A stretch of 64,000 bases of DNA, from positions 1-64,000 of the forward strand of contig NZ_JOFX01000012.1 of assembly GCF_000719345.1 (NCBI RefSeq). Reading direction: 5' to 3'. Shown piece after piece: positions 1 to 11,922 of the stretch (its first letter is position 1; every line of letters starts with the position of its first letter). The stretch is from Streptomyces sp. NRRL F-2664 (lineage in GTDB: Bacteria; Actinomycetota; Actinomycetes; Streptomycetales; Streptomycetaceae). The notes below the pieces were generated by a model. The model was not told the DNA's origin. It made no database searches and saw only the letters and a program-made list of their open reading frames with translations. The position numbers and the translations under genes are program-made.

Positions 1-3000
1 TCATCTCCAACCTCACCGGACGACCCGCCACCACCGAACAACTCACCGACCCCCACTACTGGGTCCAACACCTCCGCCACACCGTCCGCTTCAACGACGG
101 CATCCGGTACCTGCGACAGCACGACGTCACCACCTTCCTGGAACTGGGGCCGGACGGGGTGCTCAGCGCGATGGTCCGTGCGCTACCGGGCTCCGGCGAC
201 ACCGAGCCCGGGCCGGCGGTCACCGCGGTCCCCCTGCTGCGGGCGGGCCGCCCCGAGGGGCGAACCCTGGCGGCGGCGCTCGCGGAGGCCCACGTACGGG
301 GCCGGGACGTCCGATGGGACGGCTTCCTGCCCGGCGGGCGGGCCGTCGCCCTTCCCACGTACCCGTACCAGCGCGAGGGCTACTGGCTGAGCGCTCCCGC
401 GGCGCCGGCCGCGCAGAAGCCGGCCGGCGGGCATCCACTGCTGGACACCTCGGTCGAACTCGCCGCCGGGCAGGGCTGGTTGTTCACCGGCACCCTCGAC
501 GTGGAAGACCGCCCGTGGCTCTCGGAGCACACCATCATGGGTCGGCCGCTGCTGCCCGGTGCGGCCGTCGCCGAGCTCGCCCTGTACGCGGCGCGGCGCA
601 CCGGGGCGGTGGAGGTCGCCGAGCTCACCCTGGAGCAGCCGCTCCACCTCGACGGCCCTGTCGCCCTGCAGCTCCTGGTGGGCCCGGCCGGCGACGACGG
701 GACCCGACCCCTCTCCCTGCACTCCCGGCCGCAGGACAGTCCGGACGCCGTATGGGTGCGGCACGCCGGCGGGGTGCTGGCCGACGAGGTGCCCGACGCG
801 ACCGGCGAGGACACCGGCCTCACCGTCTGGCCGCCCCGGGACGCCGCCGAGATCCCCGTCGAGGGGCTCTACTCCCGTCTCGCCGGGCTCGGTTACGACT
901 ACGGGCCCACCTTCCAGGGCCTGCGCAGGGCCTGGCATCGGGGCAGCGACCGCTACGCCGAGATCATCCTGCCCGAGACCGCCGAGGCGGACGGTTTCGC
1001 CCTGCACCCCGCCGCCCTCGACGCCGCCCTGCACACGGCCCTGGTCGGACCCGGCGCCGGTGACCGGCTGGTGGTGCCCTTCGCCTGGAGCGCCCTGACC
1101 CTGCGGGCGTCCGGGCAGGCACGGCTGCGGGTCCGCCTGCGGCAGGGCCCGGGCGACGTCCGGTCCCTGCTGATCGCGGACGAGGACGGTGTCCCGGTGT
1201 GCACGGCGGGCGGCCTGGCGGTCCGCGAGCTGCGGGCGGACCCGGCGGCCCCGGCCGAGCCGGTCCACCGGGCCGGACTGTTCGACCTGCACTGGTCGCC
1301 GCTGCGGGAGGCCGCCCCGGTGCCGGCCGGTCCCTGGGCCGTCCTCGGCGGGGACGGCGCCGACCTCGCGGACGCCGTCGAGGCCGTCCGCGCCGCCGGG
1401 GTGGCCGTCCGTACCCATCAGGACCTGGCCGCGCTGCGGGCGGCGGTCGACGGCGGTGCTCCGGCACCCGCCGTGGTCCTGGCGGCCGCACCGGCCGGTC
1501 CCGCCGGTCCCGCCGGACCGGGCGCCGACCGCCACGCCCTGCTCGCCGTCCTCGAACTGGCCCAGGACTGGACGGCGGACGACCGGTTCGCGGACGCCCG
1601 GCTCGCCGTCCTCACCCGGGGAGCGGTCGCCGTGACGGACTCCGAACGCCCGGACCCGGCCCTGGCCGCGGTGTGGGGCCTGATCCGCTCCGCGCAGTCG
1701 GAGCAGCCCGGCCGGTTCGCGCTGGTCGACACCGACGGCCGGCCGGAGTCCGTACGCGCTCTCGCCCGGGCCCTGGCGCTCACCTCGACGCAGCCGCAGC
1801 TCGCGCTGCGGGCGGGCCGGGCCTCGGCGCCGGCCCTGCGCGGACACCGGCCCACCGACACCGCCCTGCCCACCGGTCCCGCCGGTCCTTCGGAGGACGG
1901 CTCGGCGGTCTTCGGGGCGGGCGACCACGTGCTGGTCACGGGCGGTCTGGGGACCCTGGGCCGGCTGCTGGCGCGGCACCTGGTCAAGCAGCACGGAGTG
2001 GGACGGCTGCTGCTGACCGGCCGACGCGGCGCCGCGACACCTGGCGCGGAGGAGTTCACGGCCGAACTGGCCTCACTCGACGCCGAGGTGAGCGTCGCCG
2101 CGTGCGACACCGGCGACCGGACGGCGCTCGCCGCGCTGCTGGCCGCCGTACCCGCGGACCGCCCGCTGACCGCGGTCGTCCACGCGGCCGGCATCACCGA
2201 CGACACGGTGCTGGCCGGGCTCACCCCGCAGCGGATGGAGGGGGTGCTGCGGGCCAAGGCGGACGCGGCCCGCCACCTGCACGAGCTCACCCGGGACCTG
2301 GACCTGTCGGCGTTCGTCCTCTTCTCGTCCCTCGCCGGGACGCTGGGCTCGGCGGGACAGGGCAACTATGCGGCGGCCAACGCCTCCCTGGACGCCCTGG
2401 CCCACCGCCGCCGCGCCGAAGGGCTGCCGGCCGTGTCGCTGGCCTGGGGCCTGTGGGCGCAGGAGAGCACGCTGACCGGCGACCTGGGTGCGGCCGACCT
2501 GAAGCGGCTGGCCCGCTCCGGGGTCGGGGCGCTGTCCGCGCCGGACGGCCTGGCGCTGTTCGACGCGGCCGTCGCCTCCGGCGCCGCGGTCCTGGCGGCC
2601 GCCCACCTGGACCTGCGGACGGCCGACCCGGAGGCCGTCGCGTTCCCGCTGCGGGCGCTCCTGCCGGCCCGCCCCCGCCAGGCATCCGCGCAGGCGGCGG
2701 CCCGTGACACCGCGGCCGCTCTGCGCGACCGGCTCGCCCGGGCACCCCGCCGGGAGCACCACCACATCCTGCTCGGAACCGTAAGGACCGAGGTGGCGGC
2801 CGTCCTGGGCCACTCGGACGGCGACCGGGTACCGGCCGACCGCAGGTTCCAGGACCTCGGCTTCGACTCGCTGACGGCGGTCGAGCTGCGCAACCGCCTG
2901 GCGGCCGCGACCGGCGTCAAGCTGCCGCCCACGCTCGTCTTCGACCACCCGACGCCGGGCGCCCTGGCCGAGCGGCTGCGGTCGGCCCTCGCACCCGCCG

Positions 3001-3122
3001 AGTCCGCGCCGCAGGACACTCCGGCCCAGACCGCCGACGGCGGGAGCGGGGACGGGGACGAGAGCGCGCTGGATGCGATGAGCGCGGACGACCTCGTCCG
3101 CCTGGCCCTGGGCCAGAGCTGA
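1..3122 (+). CDS. Modular type I polyketide synthase, C-terminal part (AT end-DH-KR-ACP)
   Basis: The gene is already open at the left edge (codons in phase from base 3) and lacks its start, KS and most of its AT. The first 130 codons are an AT tail and post-AT linker ([28 protein letters not shown]). A dehydratase follows from about 430, with active-site His in [11 protein letters not shown] (near 530) and Asp in LDAALH (near 1015). The ketoreductase has the NADPH motif TGGLGTLG (near 1938), a B-type TDD motif (HAAGITDD) and catalytic Ser/Tyr (SSLAGT, GNYAAAN). No ER is present, so this module should leave a C=C bond. The ACP phosphopantetheine Ser is in [11 protein letters not shown] near 2868. 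The last 25 residues ([14 protein letters not shown]) look like a C-terminal docking helix for the next PKS protein, 98 bases downstream on the same strand. Confidence 0.95.
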   Translation, partial: ISNLTGRPATTEQLTDPHYWVQHLRHTVRFNDGIRYLRQHDVTTFLELGPDGVLSAMVRALPGSGDTEPGPAVTAVPLLRAGRPEGRTLAAALAEAHVRGRDVRWDGFLPGGRAVALPTYPYQREGYWLSAPAAPAAQKPAGGHPLLDTSVELAAGQGWLFTGTLDVEDRPWLSEHTIMGRPLLPGAAVAELALYAARRTGAVEVAELTLEQPLHLDGPVALQLLVGPAGDDGTRPLSLHSRPQDSPDAVWVRHAGGVLADEVPDATGEDTGLTVWPPRDAAEIPVEGLYSRLAGLGYDYGPTFQGLRRAWHRGSDRYAEIILPETAEADGFALHPAALDAALHTALVGPGAGDRLVVPFAWSALTLRASGQARLRVRLRQGPGDVRSLLIADEDGVPVCTAGGLAVRELRADPAAPAEPVHRAGLFDLHWSPLREAAPVPAGPWAVLGGDGADLADAVEAVRAAGVAVRTHQDLAALRAAVDGGAPAPAVVLAAAPAGPAGPAGPGADRHALLAVLELAQDWTADDRFADARLAVLTRGAVAVTDSERPDPALAAVWGLIRSAQSEQPGRFALVDTDGRPESVRALARALALTSTQPQLALRAGRASAPALRGHRPTDTALPTGPAGPSEDGSAVFGAGDHVLVTGGLGTLGRLLARHLVKQHGVGRLLLTGRRGAATPGAEEFTAELASLDAEVSVAACDTGDRTALAALLAAVPADRPLTAVVHAAGITDDTVLAGLTPQRMEGVLRAKADAARHLHELTRDLDLSAFVLFSSLAGTLGSAGQGNYAAANASLDALAHRRRAEGLPAVSLAWGLWAQESTLTGDLGAADLKRLARSGVGALSAPDGLALFDAAVASGAAVLAAAHLDLRTADPEAVAFPLRALLPARPRQASAQAAARDTAAALRDRLARAPRREHHHILLGTVRTEVAAVLGHSDGDRVPADRRFQDLGFDSLTAVELRNRLAAATGVKLPPTLVFDHPTPGALAERLRSALAPAESAPQDTPAQTADGGSGDGDESALDAMSADDLVRLALGQS

Positions 3123-3136
3123 GGAAGACACCCACC

Positions 3137-3167
3137 GCCCGGGTCCGCACGCGTTGCGGACCCGGGC
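3137..3167 (+). terminator. 13-bp perfect hairpin between two PKS genes
   Basis: A 13-base stem (3137-3149 against 3155-3167) with a 5-base loop lies 15 bases after the upstream PKS stop and 54 bases before the next PKS start. No T-run follows. It could be a weak terminator, an attenuator or an mRNA-stabilising structure between co-transcribed PKS genes. Confidence 0.6.
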
Positions 3168-3220
3168 CCGCAGACCACACCCAGACCCAGACCCCGACGG
3201 GGCAGTACGGAGAGAACAGG

Positions 3221-6200
3221 ATGGCTTCCACAACCCAGCAGCAGGTCGTCGAGGCGCTGCGGGCCGCGCTGAAGGAGAACGAGCGGCTCAGGGCCGACCA
3301 CGCCCACGGCACGGAACGCGAGCAGGAGCCGATCGCCATCGTGGGGATGGCCTGCCGCTACCCGGGTGGCGTCCGTTCCCCGCAAGACCTGTGGCGGCTG
3401 ACCACCGACGAGGTGGACGCCGTCGGCCCGTTCCCCACCGACCGGGGCTGGAACCTGGCGGAGCTGTACGACCCCGACCCGGAGCGGCCGCACACCTCGT
3501 ACGCGCGGGAGGGCGGCTTCCTCCACGGGGCCGCCGAGTTCGACGCCGAGTTCTTCGGGATACCGCCGCGCGAGGCGCACAGCATCGACCCGCAGCAGCG
3601 GCTGCTGCTGGAGACCGCGTGGGAGGCCTTCGAGCACGCGGGCATCGACCCGGCCGGCCTGCGCGGCAGCCGTACCGGAGTGTTCGTCGGCACGATGTAC
3701 ACCGACTACATGAACCGCTTCTCCCCCGCTCCGCAGGAGTACGAGGGCTTCCTGAGCGTCGGCGGCGCCGCCAGCGTGGCCTCCGGGCGGCTGTCCTACA
3801 CCTTCGGGCTGCAGGGGCCGGCCCTCACCGTCGACACGGCCTGCTCCTCCTCCCTCGTCGCCCTGCACCTGGCGTGCGCCTCGCTGCGCAGCGGCGAGTC
3901 CTCGATGGCCCTGGTCGGCGGCGCCACGGTGATGGCGACGCCGATGCCGTTCGTGGAGTTCAGCCGGCAGCGCGGGCTGGCCGCCGACGGCCGCTGCAAG
4001 GCGTTCTCGGCGTCCGCGGACGGCACCGGCTGGGCCGAGGGCGCCGGTCTGCTGCTGGTCGAGCGGCTCTCCGACGCCCGCCGCAACGGGCACCGGGTCT
4101 GGGCCGTCGTCCGCGGCTCGGCCGTCAACCAGGACGGCGCGAGCAACGGGCTGACCGCGCCCAGCGGCCCCGCGCAGGAGCAGTTGATCCGGCAGGCCCT
4201 GGCCGCGGCCGGGCTCGCGCCGGGCGACGTCGACGCGGTGGAGGCGCACGGCACGGGCACCTCGCTGGGCGACCCGATCGAGGCGCAGGCGCTGCTGGCC
4301 GCCTACGGCGCCGGGCGCCCGGCGGACCGGCCGCTGCGCCTGGGCTCCCTGAAGTCGAACATCGGGCACACCCAGGCCGCCGCCGGCGTCGGCGGGGTCA
4401 TCAAGATGGCGATGGCGCTGCGCGAGGGGGTGCTGCCGCGGACCCTGCACGTGGAGGAGGCCACCCCGCACGTGGACTGGTCGGAGGGCACCGTGTCCCT
4501 CCTCACCGAGACGGTCCCGTGGCCCGCGCACGGCGACCGGCCGCGCCGGGCGGCGGTGTCCTCCTTCGGCATCAGCGGTACCAACGCCCACGTCGTCCTG
4601 GAGCAGGCGCCGGAGCCGGAAGCACCGGCGCCCGCGCCGGGCGTTCGTCCGGCCGCCCCGGCGGTCGTACCGGTGGTGCTGTCGGCGGCCGGCGAGCCGG
4701 CGCTGCGCGCGCAGGCCGACCGGCTGTACGAGCACCTGACCGGGGCCGACGGCGACGGGCTCGCGGACATCGGCTTCTCCCTCGCCACGACCCGCGGGCA
4801 CCTGCCGCACCGCGCCGTACTCCTGCCCGGGAGCCGGGACGAGCTCCTGGACGGGCTGCGGGCGCTGGCCGACGGCGTGCCCGGGGCCGATGTGGTCCGG
4901 GCGACCGCCGGCGAGGGCCGCACCGCGTTCCTCTTCGCGGGACAGGGCTCGCAGCGCGCCCGCATGGGGCAGGAGCTGTACGAGGCGTTCCCGGTGTACG
5001 CGGCCGCGTTCGACGAGGCGTGCGCCGCCCTGGAACCGCACCTGGAACGGCCGCTGCGGGAGGTGGTCCTCGCGGCCGAGGACAGCCCCGAGGGCGCCCT
5101 GCTGCACCGCACCTGCTTCACCCAGCCGGCGGTGTTCGCCTTCGAGGTGGCCCTGTTCCGGCTGTTGGAGTCCTGGGGCATGCGGCCGGACGCCGTCCTC
5201 GGGCACTCCGTCGGCGCACTCGCGGCCGTGCACACGGCGGGCGCCCTGTCGCTGGCGGACGCGGCCGAGCTGGCCGCCGTACGGGGCCGGATCATGCAGG
5301 GACTGCCGGCGGGCGGTGCGATGGTGGCGCTGCGCGCCTCGGAGGCGGAGGCGGCCGCCCTGATCGCGGGCCAGGAGCGGTTCATCTCCCTGGCGGCGGT
5401 GAACGGGCCGGCCGCCACGGTGCTCTCCGGCGAGCGCGACGCGCTGGCCGGCGTGGTCGCGGCGTTCGAGGCGGCGGGCGGGAAGGCCACCTGGCTGCGC
5501 GTCAGCCACGCCTTTCACTCGCCGCTGATGGAACCGGCCTTGGCGGAGTTGCGGGCCGTGGTCGCACGGCTGGCCTTCGCCGAACCGCAGCTCGCCTTCG
5601 TTTCGGACCTGACGGGCCGGGTGGCGGGAGCGGACGAGCTCGCCGACCCGGAGTACTGGGTGCGGCACGCCCGGCACGCCGTCCGCTTCCAGGACGGCGT
5701 CGCAGCCCTGGCCGAGCTGGGCTGCACCCGCTTCGTTGAGCTGGGGCCGGGCACCGACCTCACCTCGATGGCCGCGGAGTGCCTTGAGGACACCGGGCGC
5801 GGGCGCCCGGCGGCCGGCCCTACGCTGGTCGCCTCGCTGCGCCGGCGCCTGCCGGAGGTGACGGCGCTGCTGACGGCGGTCTCCCGACTGCACGCCTGCG
5901 GCGGGGGCGTGGACTGGGCCGCGGTGTTCGCAGATCGCGGGGCCCGCCGGGTGGAGCTGCCCACGTACGCCTTCCAGCACCGGCGGTACTGGATCGACCG
6001 GCCGGCGCCGACCGGGGACGTGGGGTCCGCCGGGCTGACCGCGGTCGGCCACCCGGTGCTGCACGCCTCGGCCGAACTGCCGGACAGCGGAGGCCTGTTG
6101 CTGACGGGTCGGTTGTCCCTGGCGCGTCATCCGTGGCTGGCCGACCACCGCGTCGGCGGCCGGGTCCTGCTGCCGGGCACCGGGCTGCTCGACCTGGTGG

Positions 6201-9200
6201 CGTGCGCCGCCCGCGAGGCGGGCTCCCCCCTGGTGGAGGAACTGGTCCTGGAGGCACCCCTGGTGGTGCCGGAGGAGGGCGAGGTCCGGCTCCGGGTGTC
6301 GGTGGGCGCCCCGGACACCGCCGACGGTTCGGGCCGCCGAGCGGTCGCCGTGCACTCCCGGTCGCAGGACGGTGCCGACGGGCGGGGCTGGGTCCGCAAC
6401 GCCCACGGAACGCTCCTGCCGGACGGCGCGGGTACGGCACCGGCACCGGCCGCCGGAACCGGCGGGGACCTCGCCGGGGTGTGGCCGCCGCGCGGCGCGG
6501 AGGCGCTCCCCGGACCGGTCGCGGACCTCTACGCGGCCCTCGGCGCCCAGGGCCTGGCCTACGGACCCGCCTTCCGCGGGGTGCGCGCCGTCTGGCGGCG
6601 CGGGCCGGAGGTGTTCGCCGAGGTGGCCCTGCCCGCCGGCGCCGGGCCGGCCACGGACCGCTACGCACTGCACCCGGCGCTGCTGGACGCGGCCCTGCAC
6701 CCGATCGCACTCGGCGGCCTGATCGCCGCGGTCGACGGGAACGACGGCGGCGAGGGCGGTGACGGGCGGACCTTCCTGCCGTACGCCTGGTCCGGCGTCC
6801 GCACGCACGGCGCCGGCGGGCCGGTGCTCCGCGTCCGGCTCGCGCCCGCCGGGGCGAACGCCGTGGGCATCGAGGTCGCGGACACCTCGGGCCGCCCGGT
6901 GGCCTCGATCGGTTCGCTGGTGCTGCGCCCGCTCCCGGCGGCAGCCACGGCCGCCGCCGCCGGGCCGGGCGACGGCCTGCTGCTGCCGGTGTGGGAGGAA
7001 CTGGCCGAGCTGCCCGCCGCTCCCGCGACCCACCGCTGGACACTGCTGGGCCCGCCCGAGGACGGCCACGACTTGGGGCTCGGCGGCGCCGTGCCCGACA
7101 CCGCCGCGCTGACGGCGGCGCTGGACGCCGGCGCCGACGCCCCCGCGCTGCTCGTGCTGCCCTGCCCGCTCCCCGCGGCCGGTGGCGTACCGGACACCGG
7201 CGACGGCTCGACGGCCGCGGCCGCGGCCGCGGCCGCGGCCGCGGCCGCGGTGCGTACGGCGCTCCACGGGGTCCTCGACACCGTCGGGCTCCTCGCCACC
7301 GACGAGCGGCTGGCCGGCACCGGGCTGGCGGTCCTCACCCGGGGCGCCGTCACGCTGGGCGGCGAGCAGCAGCCCTGCGAACTGTCCCACCGCGCCGTAT
7401 GGGGCCTGCTGCGCTCCGCGCAGGCCGAGCACCCCGACCGGTTCACGGTCCTCGACGAGGACGGCAGCCCCGCCTCCCGGCGGTCCGTCGCCGCGGCCCT
7501 GGCCACCGGAGAGCCGCAGCTCGCGCTGCGGGGCGGCGCCGCCTACCGTCCCACCCTCACCGCGGACGACGCGGAGCCGCTGCTCACGCCGCCCGCCGAC
7601 ACTCCGCACTGGCACCTCGACTACGTCGCCAAGGGCACCTTCGCGGACCTGGCCCTGAGGCCCTGGCCGGAGGCGGCCGCACCGCTGGAGGCGGGACAGG
7701 TGCGGGTCCGGATGCGGGTGGCCGGCCTGAACTTCCGCGACGTGCTGCTCTCCCTCGGGGTGATCCCGGCGTCCGTCGACGGGCACGCGGGCGGTTCGGG
7801 GCAGGGCGGTGAGGGCGCCGGCACGGTCCTGGAGGTGGGACCCGGCGTCACCGACCTGCAGCCCGGCGACCGGGTGATGGGCCTGTTCCACGGCATCGGC
7901 CCGACGTCGGTCACCGACCGCCGGTTCGTGTCCCGGATCCCGGAGGGCTGGTCCTTCCGGCAGGCGGCCGCCGTCCCCGTCACCTACCTGACGGCCTACT
8001 ACGGCCTGGTGGACCTGGCGGGCCTGCGCGCGGGCGAGTCGGTGCTCGTGCACGCGGGCGCCGGCGGCGTCGGCACGGCGGCGATCCAGATCGCCCGCCA
8101 CCTGGGCGCCGAGGTGTACGCGACCGCGAGCCCCGCCAAGTGGCACGCTCTGCGCGCCGCCGGGATCGCGGACGGGCGCATCGCCTCCTCCCGCACCCTG
8201 GACTTCGAGCGGTCCTTCCTCGCCGCCACCGGCGGCCGCGGCGTCGACGTGGTGCTGAACTCCCTCGCCGGGGAGTTCGCGGACGCCTCGCTGCGGCTGC
8301 TGCCGCGCGGTGGACGGTTCCTGGAGATGGGCAAGACCGACCGGCGCGCGCCCGCGGAGGTCGCGGCCGCGCACCCGGGGGTCGCCTACCGCACGTACGA
8401 CGTGCGCGACCCCGGGCCGGACCGGATCCAGGAGATCTTCGCCGAACTCCTCGCCCTGTTCGAGCGGGGTGCGCTCCAGGCCCCGCCGGTGGCGGCCTGG
8501 GACCTGCGCAGCGCGCCGGACGCCTTCCGGCACCTGAGCGAGGCCCGGCACGTCGGCAAGGTGGTCCTGGACCTGGTGGACGAGGACGAGCGCTGGGACA
8601 CCTCCCGGGCCGTCCTGATCACCGGCGGTCTCGGCTGGCTGGGCCGGCTCGCCGCGCACCACCTCGTGGCGCGCCACGGGATACGGCAGCTGGTCCTGAT
8701 GGGCCGGGGCCTGCCGGGCGAGGACGCCGCCCGGTCCGTCGACGACCTGCGCGAACGGGGCGCAGACGTCCGTACGGTGGCCTGCGACGCGGCCGACCGG
8801 GACGCGCTGGCCGCCGCCCTGGCCGGGCTGGCCCGCGACGGGGTCCGCATCGGCGGGGTCGTGCACGCGGCAGGCGTCCTGGACGACGGCCTGATCACCT
8901 CACTGACTCCCGACAGCCTGGAGCGGACCCTGCGTCCGAAGGTGGACGCGGCACTGAACCTGCACGAACTCACCGAACCGCTCGGCCTCGACGCGTTCGT
9001 GGCCTTCTCCTCCCTCGCGGGCACGCTCAGCGCTCCCGGGCAGGCCGGGTACGCGGCCGGCAACGCCTTCCTCGACGGGCTGATGGAGCGGCGGCGCGCG
9101 GCCGGCCGGCCCGGGGTCTCCGTCGTGTGGGGACTGTGGGAGGGGGCCGGTGGCATGGGCGCCGGCCTGACCGGCGCCGACGTCGCCCGCATGGCGCGGG

Positions 9201-9934
9201 TGGGCGTCGCCCCGATCACCTCGCAGGAGGGGCTGGAACTGCTGGACGCCGCCGTGCGCCGCGACCGGCCGGTGGCGGTGGCCGCACGCTGGGACCTCGA
9301 CGGGCTGCGGGCGGCGGTCGCGCAGGGCGCGGCGGTGCCGCCGCTGCTGCGGGGGCTGGTGCCGGCCGCCGGGCCCGGGCGCGCTGCGGCGACGGCCACC
9401 GCACCGGCGCAGGTGTCGCAGCGGGCCCCGGAGCTCACTTCGGAGCCGGCCGAGGCGGCCTCGCCGACCGGCGACCGGCTGCTGGACACCGTGCTGCACG
9501 AGGTGGCCGCCGTCCTCGGGCACACGTCCGGCGCGGCCGTGGACCGGGACGGGGCGTTCGACCGGCTCGGCTTCGACTCGCTCACCGCGGTGGAGCTGCG
9601 CAACCGGCTGGCCGCGGCGACGGGTGTCCGGCTGCCCGCCACGTTCATCTACGACTGGCCGACCCCGGTCGAGCTCGTCGTCCACCTCCGGGAGCAGCTC
9701 CCGCAGCCGGCCGCGGAGCCGGCCCCCGCACCGGACCCGGGCCCCGCGGCTGCGCCGGCCTGCGGCGACGACGCGGGGGTGACCGTGGCGCTGCTCGCGG
9801 ACATCGCCCGGCTGGAGGCGGCGGTGGCCGACCGGCCGCTGAGCGAGGCGCAGGGCGCCGCGGTGAGCGAGCGGCTGCGCGAGCTGCTGACCGAACTGGG
9901 TTCTATGAAGGAGGATCACTCCGCGTGGGCATGA
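3221..9934 (+). CDS. Type I polyketide synthase, one fully reducing module (KS-AT-DH-ER-KR-ACP)
   Basis: The 2237-aa protein opens with a coiled-coil N-terminal docking segment (about residues 5-30, [16 protein letters not shown]). The KS follows, with active-site Cys208 in DTACSSS and the two His motifs ([15 protein letters not shown]). The AT has GHSVG near residue 660 and HAFH near 763, which predicts malonyl-CoA. The DH has [11 protein letters not shown] near 974 and LLDAALH near 1153. The ER spans about 1465-1780 with the NADPH motif HAGAGGVG. The B-type KR has TGGLGWLG near 1800 and VLDD near 1885. The ACP has LGFDSLT near 2120. A complete reductive loop predicts a saturated two-carbon extension. 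The C-terminus carries helices ([22 protein letters not shown]) resembling docking or dimerisation elements; there is no TE. The start follows GAGAACAGG. The stop overlaps the next start by 10 bases. Confidence 0.96.
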   Translation: MASTTQQQVVEALRAALKENERLRADHAHGTEREQEPIAIVGMACRYPGGVRSPQDLWRLTTDEVDAVGPFPTDRGWNLAELYDPDPERPHTSYAREGGFLHGAAEFDAEFFGIPPREAHSIDPQQRLLLETAWEAFEHAGIDPAGLRGSRTGVFVGTMYTDYMNRFSPAPQEYEGFLSVGGAASVASGRLSYTFGLQGPALTVDTACSSSLVALHLACASLRSGESSMALVGGATVMATPMPFVEFSRQRGLAADGRCKAFSASADGTGWAEGAGLLLVERLSDARRNGHRVWAVVRGSAVNQDGASNGLTAPSGPAQEQLIRQALAAAGLAPGDVDAVEAHGTGTSLGDPIEAQALLAAYGAGRPADRPLRLGSLKSNIGHTQAAAGVGGVIKMAMALREGVLPRTLHVEEATPHVDWSEGTVSLLTETVPWPAHGDRPRRAAVSSFGISGTNAHVVLEQAPEPEAPAPAPGVRPAAPAVVPVVLSAAGEPALRAQADRLYEHLTGADGDGLADIGFSLATTRGHLPHRAVLLPGSRDELLDGLRALADGVPGADVVRATAGEGRTAFLFAGQGSQRARMGQELYEAFPVYAAAFDEACAALEPHLERPLREVVLAAEDSPEGALLHRTCFTQPAVFAFEVALFRLLESWGMRPDAVLGHSVGALAAVHTAGALSLADAAELAAVRGRIMQGLPAGGAMVALRASEAEAAALIAGQERFISLAAVNGPAATVLSGERDALAGVVAAFEAAGGKATWLRVSHAFHSPLMEPALAELRAVVARLAFAEPQLAFVSDLTGRVAGADELADPEYWVRHARHAVRFQDGVAALAELGCTRFVELGPGTDLTSMAAECLEDTGRGRPAAGPTLVASLRRRLPEVTALLTAVSRLHACGGGVDWAAVFADRGARRVELPTYAFQHRRYWIDRPAPTGDVGSAGLTAVGHPVLHASAELPDSGGLLLTGRLSLARHPWLADHRVGGRVLLPGTGLLDLVACAAREAGSPLVEELVLEAPLVVPEEGEVRLRVSVGAPDTADGSGRRAVAVHSRSQDGADGRGWVRNAHGTLLPDGAGTAPAPAAGTGGDLAGVWPPRGAEALPGPVADLYAALGAQGLAYGPAFRGVRAVWRRGPEVFAEVALPAGAGPATDRYALHPALLDAALHPIALGGLIAAVDGNDGGEGGDGRTFLPYAWSGVRTHGAGGPVLRVRLAPAGANAVGIEVADTSGRPVASIGSLVLRPLPAAATAAAAGPGDGLLLPVWEELAELPAAPATHRWTLLGPPEDGHDLGLGGAVPDTAALTAALDAGADAPALLVLPCPLPAAGGVPDTGDGSTAAAAAAAAAAAAVRTALHGVLDTVGLLATDERLAGTGLAVLTRGAVTLGGEQQPCELSHRAVWGLLRSAQAEHPDRFTVLDEDGSPASRRSVAAALATGEPQLALRGGAAYRPTLTADDAEPLLTPPADTPHWHLDYVAKGTFADLALRPWPEAAAPLEAGQVRVRMRVAGLNFRDVLLSLGVIPASVDGHAGGSGQGGEGAGTVLEVGPGVTDLQPGDRVMGLFHGIGPTSVTDRRFVSRIPEGWSFRQAAAVPVTYLTAYYGLVDLAGLRAGESVLVHAGAGGVGTAAIQIARHLGAEVYATASPAKWHALRAAGIADGRIASSRTLDFERSFLAATGGRGVDVVLNSLAGEFADASLRLLPRGGRFLEMGKTDRRAPAEVAAAHPGVAYRTYDVRDPGPDRIQEIFAELLALFERGALQAPPVAAWDLRSAPDAFRHLSEARHVGKVVLDLVDEDERWDTSRAVLITGGLGWLGRLAAHHLVARHGIRQLVLMGRGLPGEDAARSVDDLRERGADVRTVACDAADRDALAAALAGLARDGVRIGGVVHAAGVLDDGLITSLTPDSLERTLRPKVDAALNLHELTEPLGLDAFVAFSSLAGTLSAPGQAGYAAGNAFLDGLMERRRAAGRPGVSVVWGLWEGAGGMGAGLTGADVARMARVGVAPITSQEGLELLDAAVRRDRPVAVAARWDLDGLRAAVAQGAAVPPLLRGLVPAAGPGRAAATATAPAQVSQRAPELTSEPAEAASPTGDRLLDTVLHEVAAVLGHTSGAAVDRDGAFDRLGFDSLTAVELRNRLAAATGVRLPATFIYDWPTPVELVVHLREQLPQPAAEPAPAPDPGPAAAPACGDDAGVTVALLADIARLEAAVADRPLSEAQGAAVSERLRELLTELGSMKEDHSAWA
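7213..7250 (+). repeat. Hexanucleotide (GGCCGC) tandem repeat encoding poly-Ala inside the PKS
   Basis: Six exact GGCCGC units plus two bases encode a run of alanines in the linker between the DH and ER domains. The run is in frame and not in a catalytic core. Loss or gain of a unit would preserve the reading frame. Confidence 0.9.
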
Positions 9935-11922
9935 CCAACACCCCGACGGCCGCGCCGGTTCCGCCGGCCCGCCCCGCCGCCGACCCGTCACGGTGGCTGC
10001 GCACCCCGCACCCCCGCGGGTCCGCGGCCGCCCGCCTGGTGTGCTTCCCGCACGCGGGCGGCACCGCGAACGCCTTCACGGCGCTGTCGGCCGCGCTGCC
10101 CGAGGACATCGAGCTGGCCGCCGTCCAGTACCCCGGCCGCCAGGACCGGCGCCGCGAACCCTGCGCGCAGGACCTCTGCGAGCTGGCCTCGGAAGTCGCC
10201 GGCGCCCTCGCCGGCCGTGCCGACGGCCGGCCGCTGTTCCTCCTGGGCCACAGCATGGGGGCCCTCGTCGCCTTCGAGACGGCCCGCCTGCTGGAGGAGC
10301 ACGGCGGCGTGCAGCGCCTGTTCGTGTCGGCGGCCCGGCCGCCGGCACAGGACTGGGAGGAACCCGACCTCACCGGCGTCGGGGACGAGGAGCTGACCGC
10401 AGGACTGCGGCGGCTCGGCGGCATACCCGAACCGCTGCTGGCCGACCCGGAGACCGCCGGGGAGATCCTGCGGCTGCTGCGCGCCGACCACCGGGCGCTG
10501 CTGCGCCACCACGGTGCGCCGGACGCCCGGGTGGCAGCCCCCCTCACGGTGCTGCTGGCGTCGGCGGACCCGAAGAACACGCGGGAGCAGATGGGCGGCT
10601 GGGCCCGCCACACGGCGGGCGGCCACGAGATCGCCGCACTGGCCGGCGGCCACTTCGCGCTCCTGGAACGGCCCGGCGAGAGCGCGCCGCTGCTGACCGG
10701 GCGCATCCGCGAGGACCTGGTCGGGGCCGCCGTGTCCGCCCGGGCCGGGACGGCTGGTCCCGAGCCGCTCCCCGACCTGGTGCGGGAACTCATGCTGGCG
10801 GGCCTCGCGGGCCGTACCCCGGGGCTGCCGACCGACCTGACCGCCCTGGAGGCCGCGGCCCGCGCGGTGATGGCCCCCGAGGCCTTCGCGTACGTGTCGG
10901 GCACCGCGGGGTCCGGGGCGACCGGCCGCGCCGGCCGCGCCGCCTTCGACCGGCGGGCGCTGGTGCCGCGGATGCTGCGCGGTACGCGCCGGGCCGACAC
11001 CTCGGTGACCCTGTTCGGGCAGCGGCTGCCGGTGCCCGTCCTGCTGGCTCCGCTGGCCGCGCAGCAAGTGGCCCACCCCGAGGGCGAGTCGGCCACCGCG
11101 CGGGCGGCGGCGGCCACCGGGGTGCCGATGGTCGTGTCGACCTTCGCGTCGCGCACGCTGGAGGAGGTGGCCCGGGCCGCGGGCGACGGTCCGCGGTGGT
11201 TCCAGCTGTACCTGCCGTCGGACCGGGCGGTGGGCGAGTCGCTGGTGCGGCGGGCCGAGGCGAGCGGCTACGGGGCGATCGTCGTCACCGTGGACGCCAC
11301 GCACCTCGGCTTCCGCCCGGCGGAACTCGACAGTGGCTACTCGCCGTTCCTGCGCGGGACGGGCATCGCCAACTTCACGAGCGACCCCGCGTTCCGGGCC
11401 GGGCTGCCGGCGGACGCGGACACCACCGCCACCGTGCTGCGGTGGGCTCAGATCTCCACCGATCCCACTCTGACCTGGGAGGATCTGGCCTGGCTGCGCA
11501 GGCTGACGCGGCTGCCGCTGGTCGTGAAGGGGATCCTGCACCCCGAGGACGCCCGGCTGGCGCTGGAGCACGGCGCGGACGGCGTGGTGGTCTCCACGCA
11601 CGGCGGCCGCCAGCTCGACGGCGCCGTGGCCGCCCTGGACGCGCTCGCGGCGGTGCGGGCGGCCGTCGGCCCGGACGTGCCGGTGCTCATGGACTCCGGG
11701 GTCCGCACCGGCAGTGACGTGGTCAAGGCACTGGCCCTGGGTGCCGACGCGGTGCTGTACGGCCGGCCCTACGTGTACGGGCTGGGCCTCGACGGCGAGC
11801 GCGGCGTGCGGCACGTACTGCGCTGCCTGCTCACCGATCTCGGGCTGGCCCTGGCTCTCACCGGCTGTGCGTCCCTCGCGGACGCCGGCCCGCACCTCCT
11901 CGTGGACGGAGACGGACGATGA
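9925..11922 (+). CDS. Fusion protein: type II thioesterase + FMN-dependent alpha-hydroxyacid oxidase
   Basis: The predicted 665-aa protein has two enzymes in one chain. Residues 30-265 are an alpha/beta-hydrolase of the type II thioesterase family ([20 protein letters not shown] with Ser about 110, GGHFAL for the His). Residues about 285-660 resemble FMN enzymes of the lactate 2-monooxygenase/hydroxymandelate oxidase family ([28 protein letters not shown] with the catalytic His near 559, [20 protein letters not shown]). The family signature is normally SNHGGRQ; here Asn is Thr. GTG 9925 is chosen because GGAGG sits about 10 bases upstream; ATG 9931 is the alternative. The gene overlaps the PKS stop by 10 bases and the next gene by 4, so it belongs to the PKS operon. 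The thioesterase should clear or transfer acyl groups from carrier proteins. The oxidase should turn an alpha-hydroxy acid or thioester into its alpha-keto form; its substrate is unknown. Confidence 0.9.
   Translation: MGMTNTPTAAPVPPARPAADPSRWLRTPHPRGSAAARLVCFPHAGGTANAFTALSAALPEDIELAAVQYPGRQDRRREPCAQDLCELASEVAGALAGRADGRPLFLLGHSMGALVAFETARLLEEHGGVQRLFVSAARPPAQDWEEPDLTGVGDEELTAGLRRLGGIPEPLLADPETAGEILRLLRADHRALLRHHGAPDARVAAPLTVLLASADPKNTREQMGGWARHTAGGHEIAALAGGHFALLERPGESAPLLTGRIREDLVGAAVSARAGTAGPEPLPDLVRELMLAGLAGRTPGLPTDLTALEAAARAVMAPEAFAYVSGTAGSGATGRAGRAAFDRRALVPRMLRGTRRADTSVTLFGQRLPVPVLLAPLAAQQVAHPEGESATARAAAATGVPMVVSTFASRTLEEVARAAGDGPRWFQLYLPSDRAVGESLVRRAEASGYGAIVVTVDATHLGFRPAELDSGYSPFLRGTGIANFTSDPAFRAGLPADADTTATVLRWAQISTDPTLTWEDLAWLRRLTRLPLVVKGILHPEDARLALEHGADGVVVSTHGGRQLDGAVAALDALAAVRAAVGPDVPVLMDSGVRTGSDVVKALALGADAVLYGRPYVYGLGLDGERGVRHVLRCLLTDLGLALALTGCASLADAGPHLLVDGDGR

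Noticed and set aside
2366..8866. Long open frame on the minus strand opposite the PKS genes
   Set aside because: Arg/Gly/Pro-rich translation without motifs, whereas the plus strand gives complete PKS domains.
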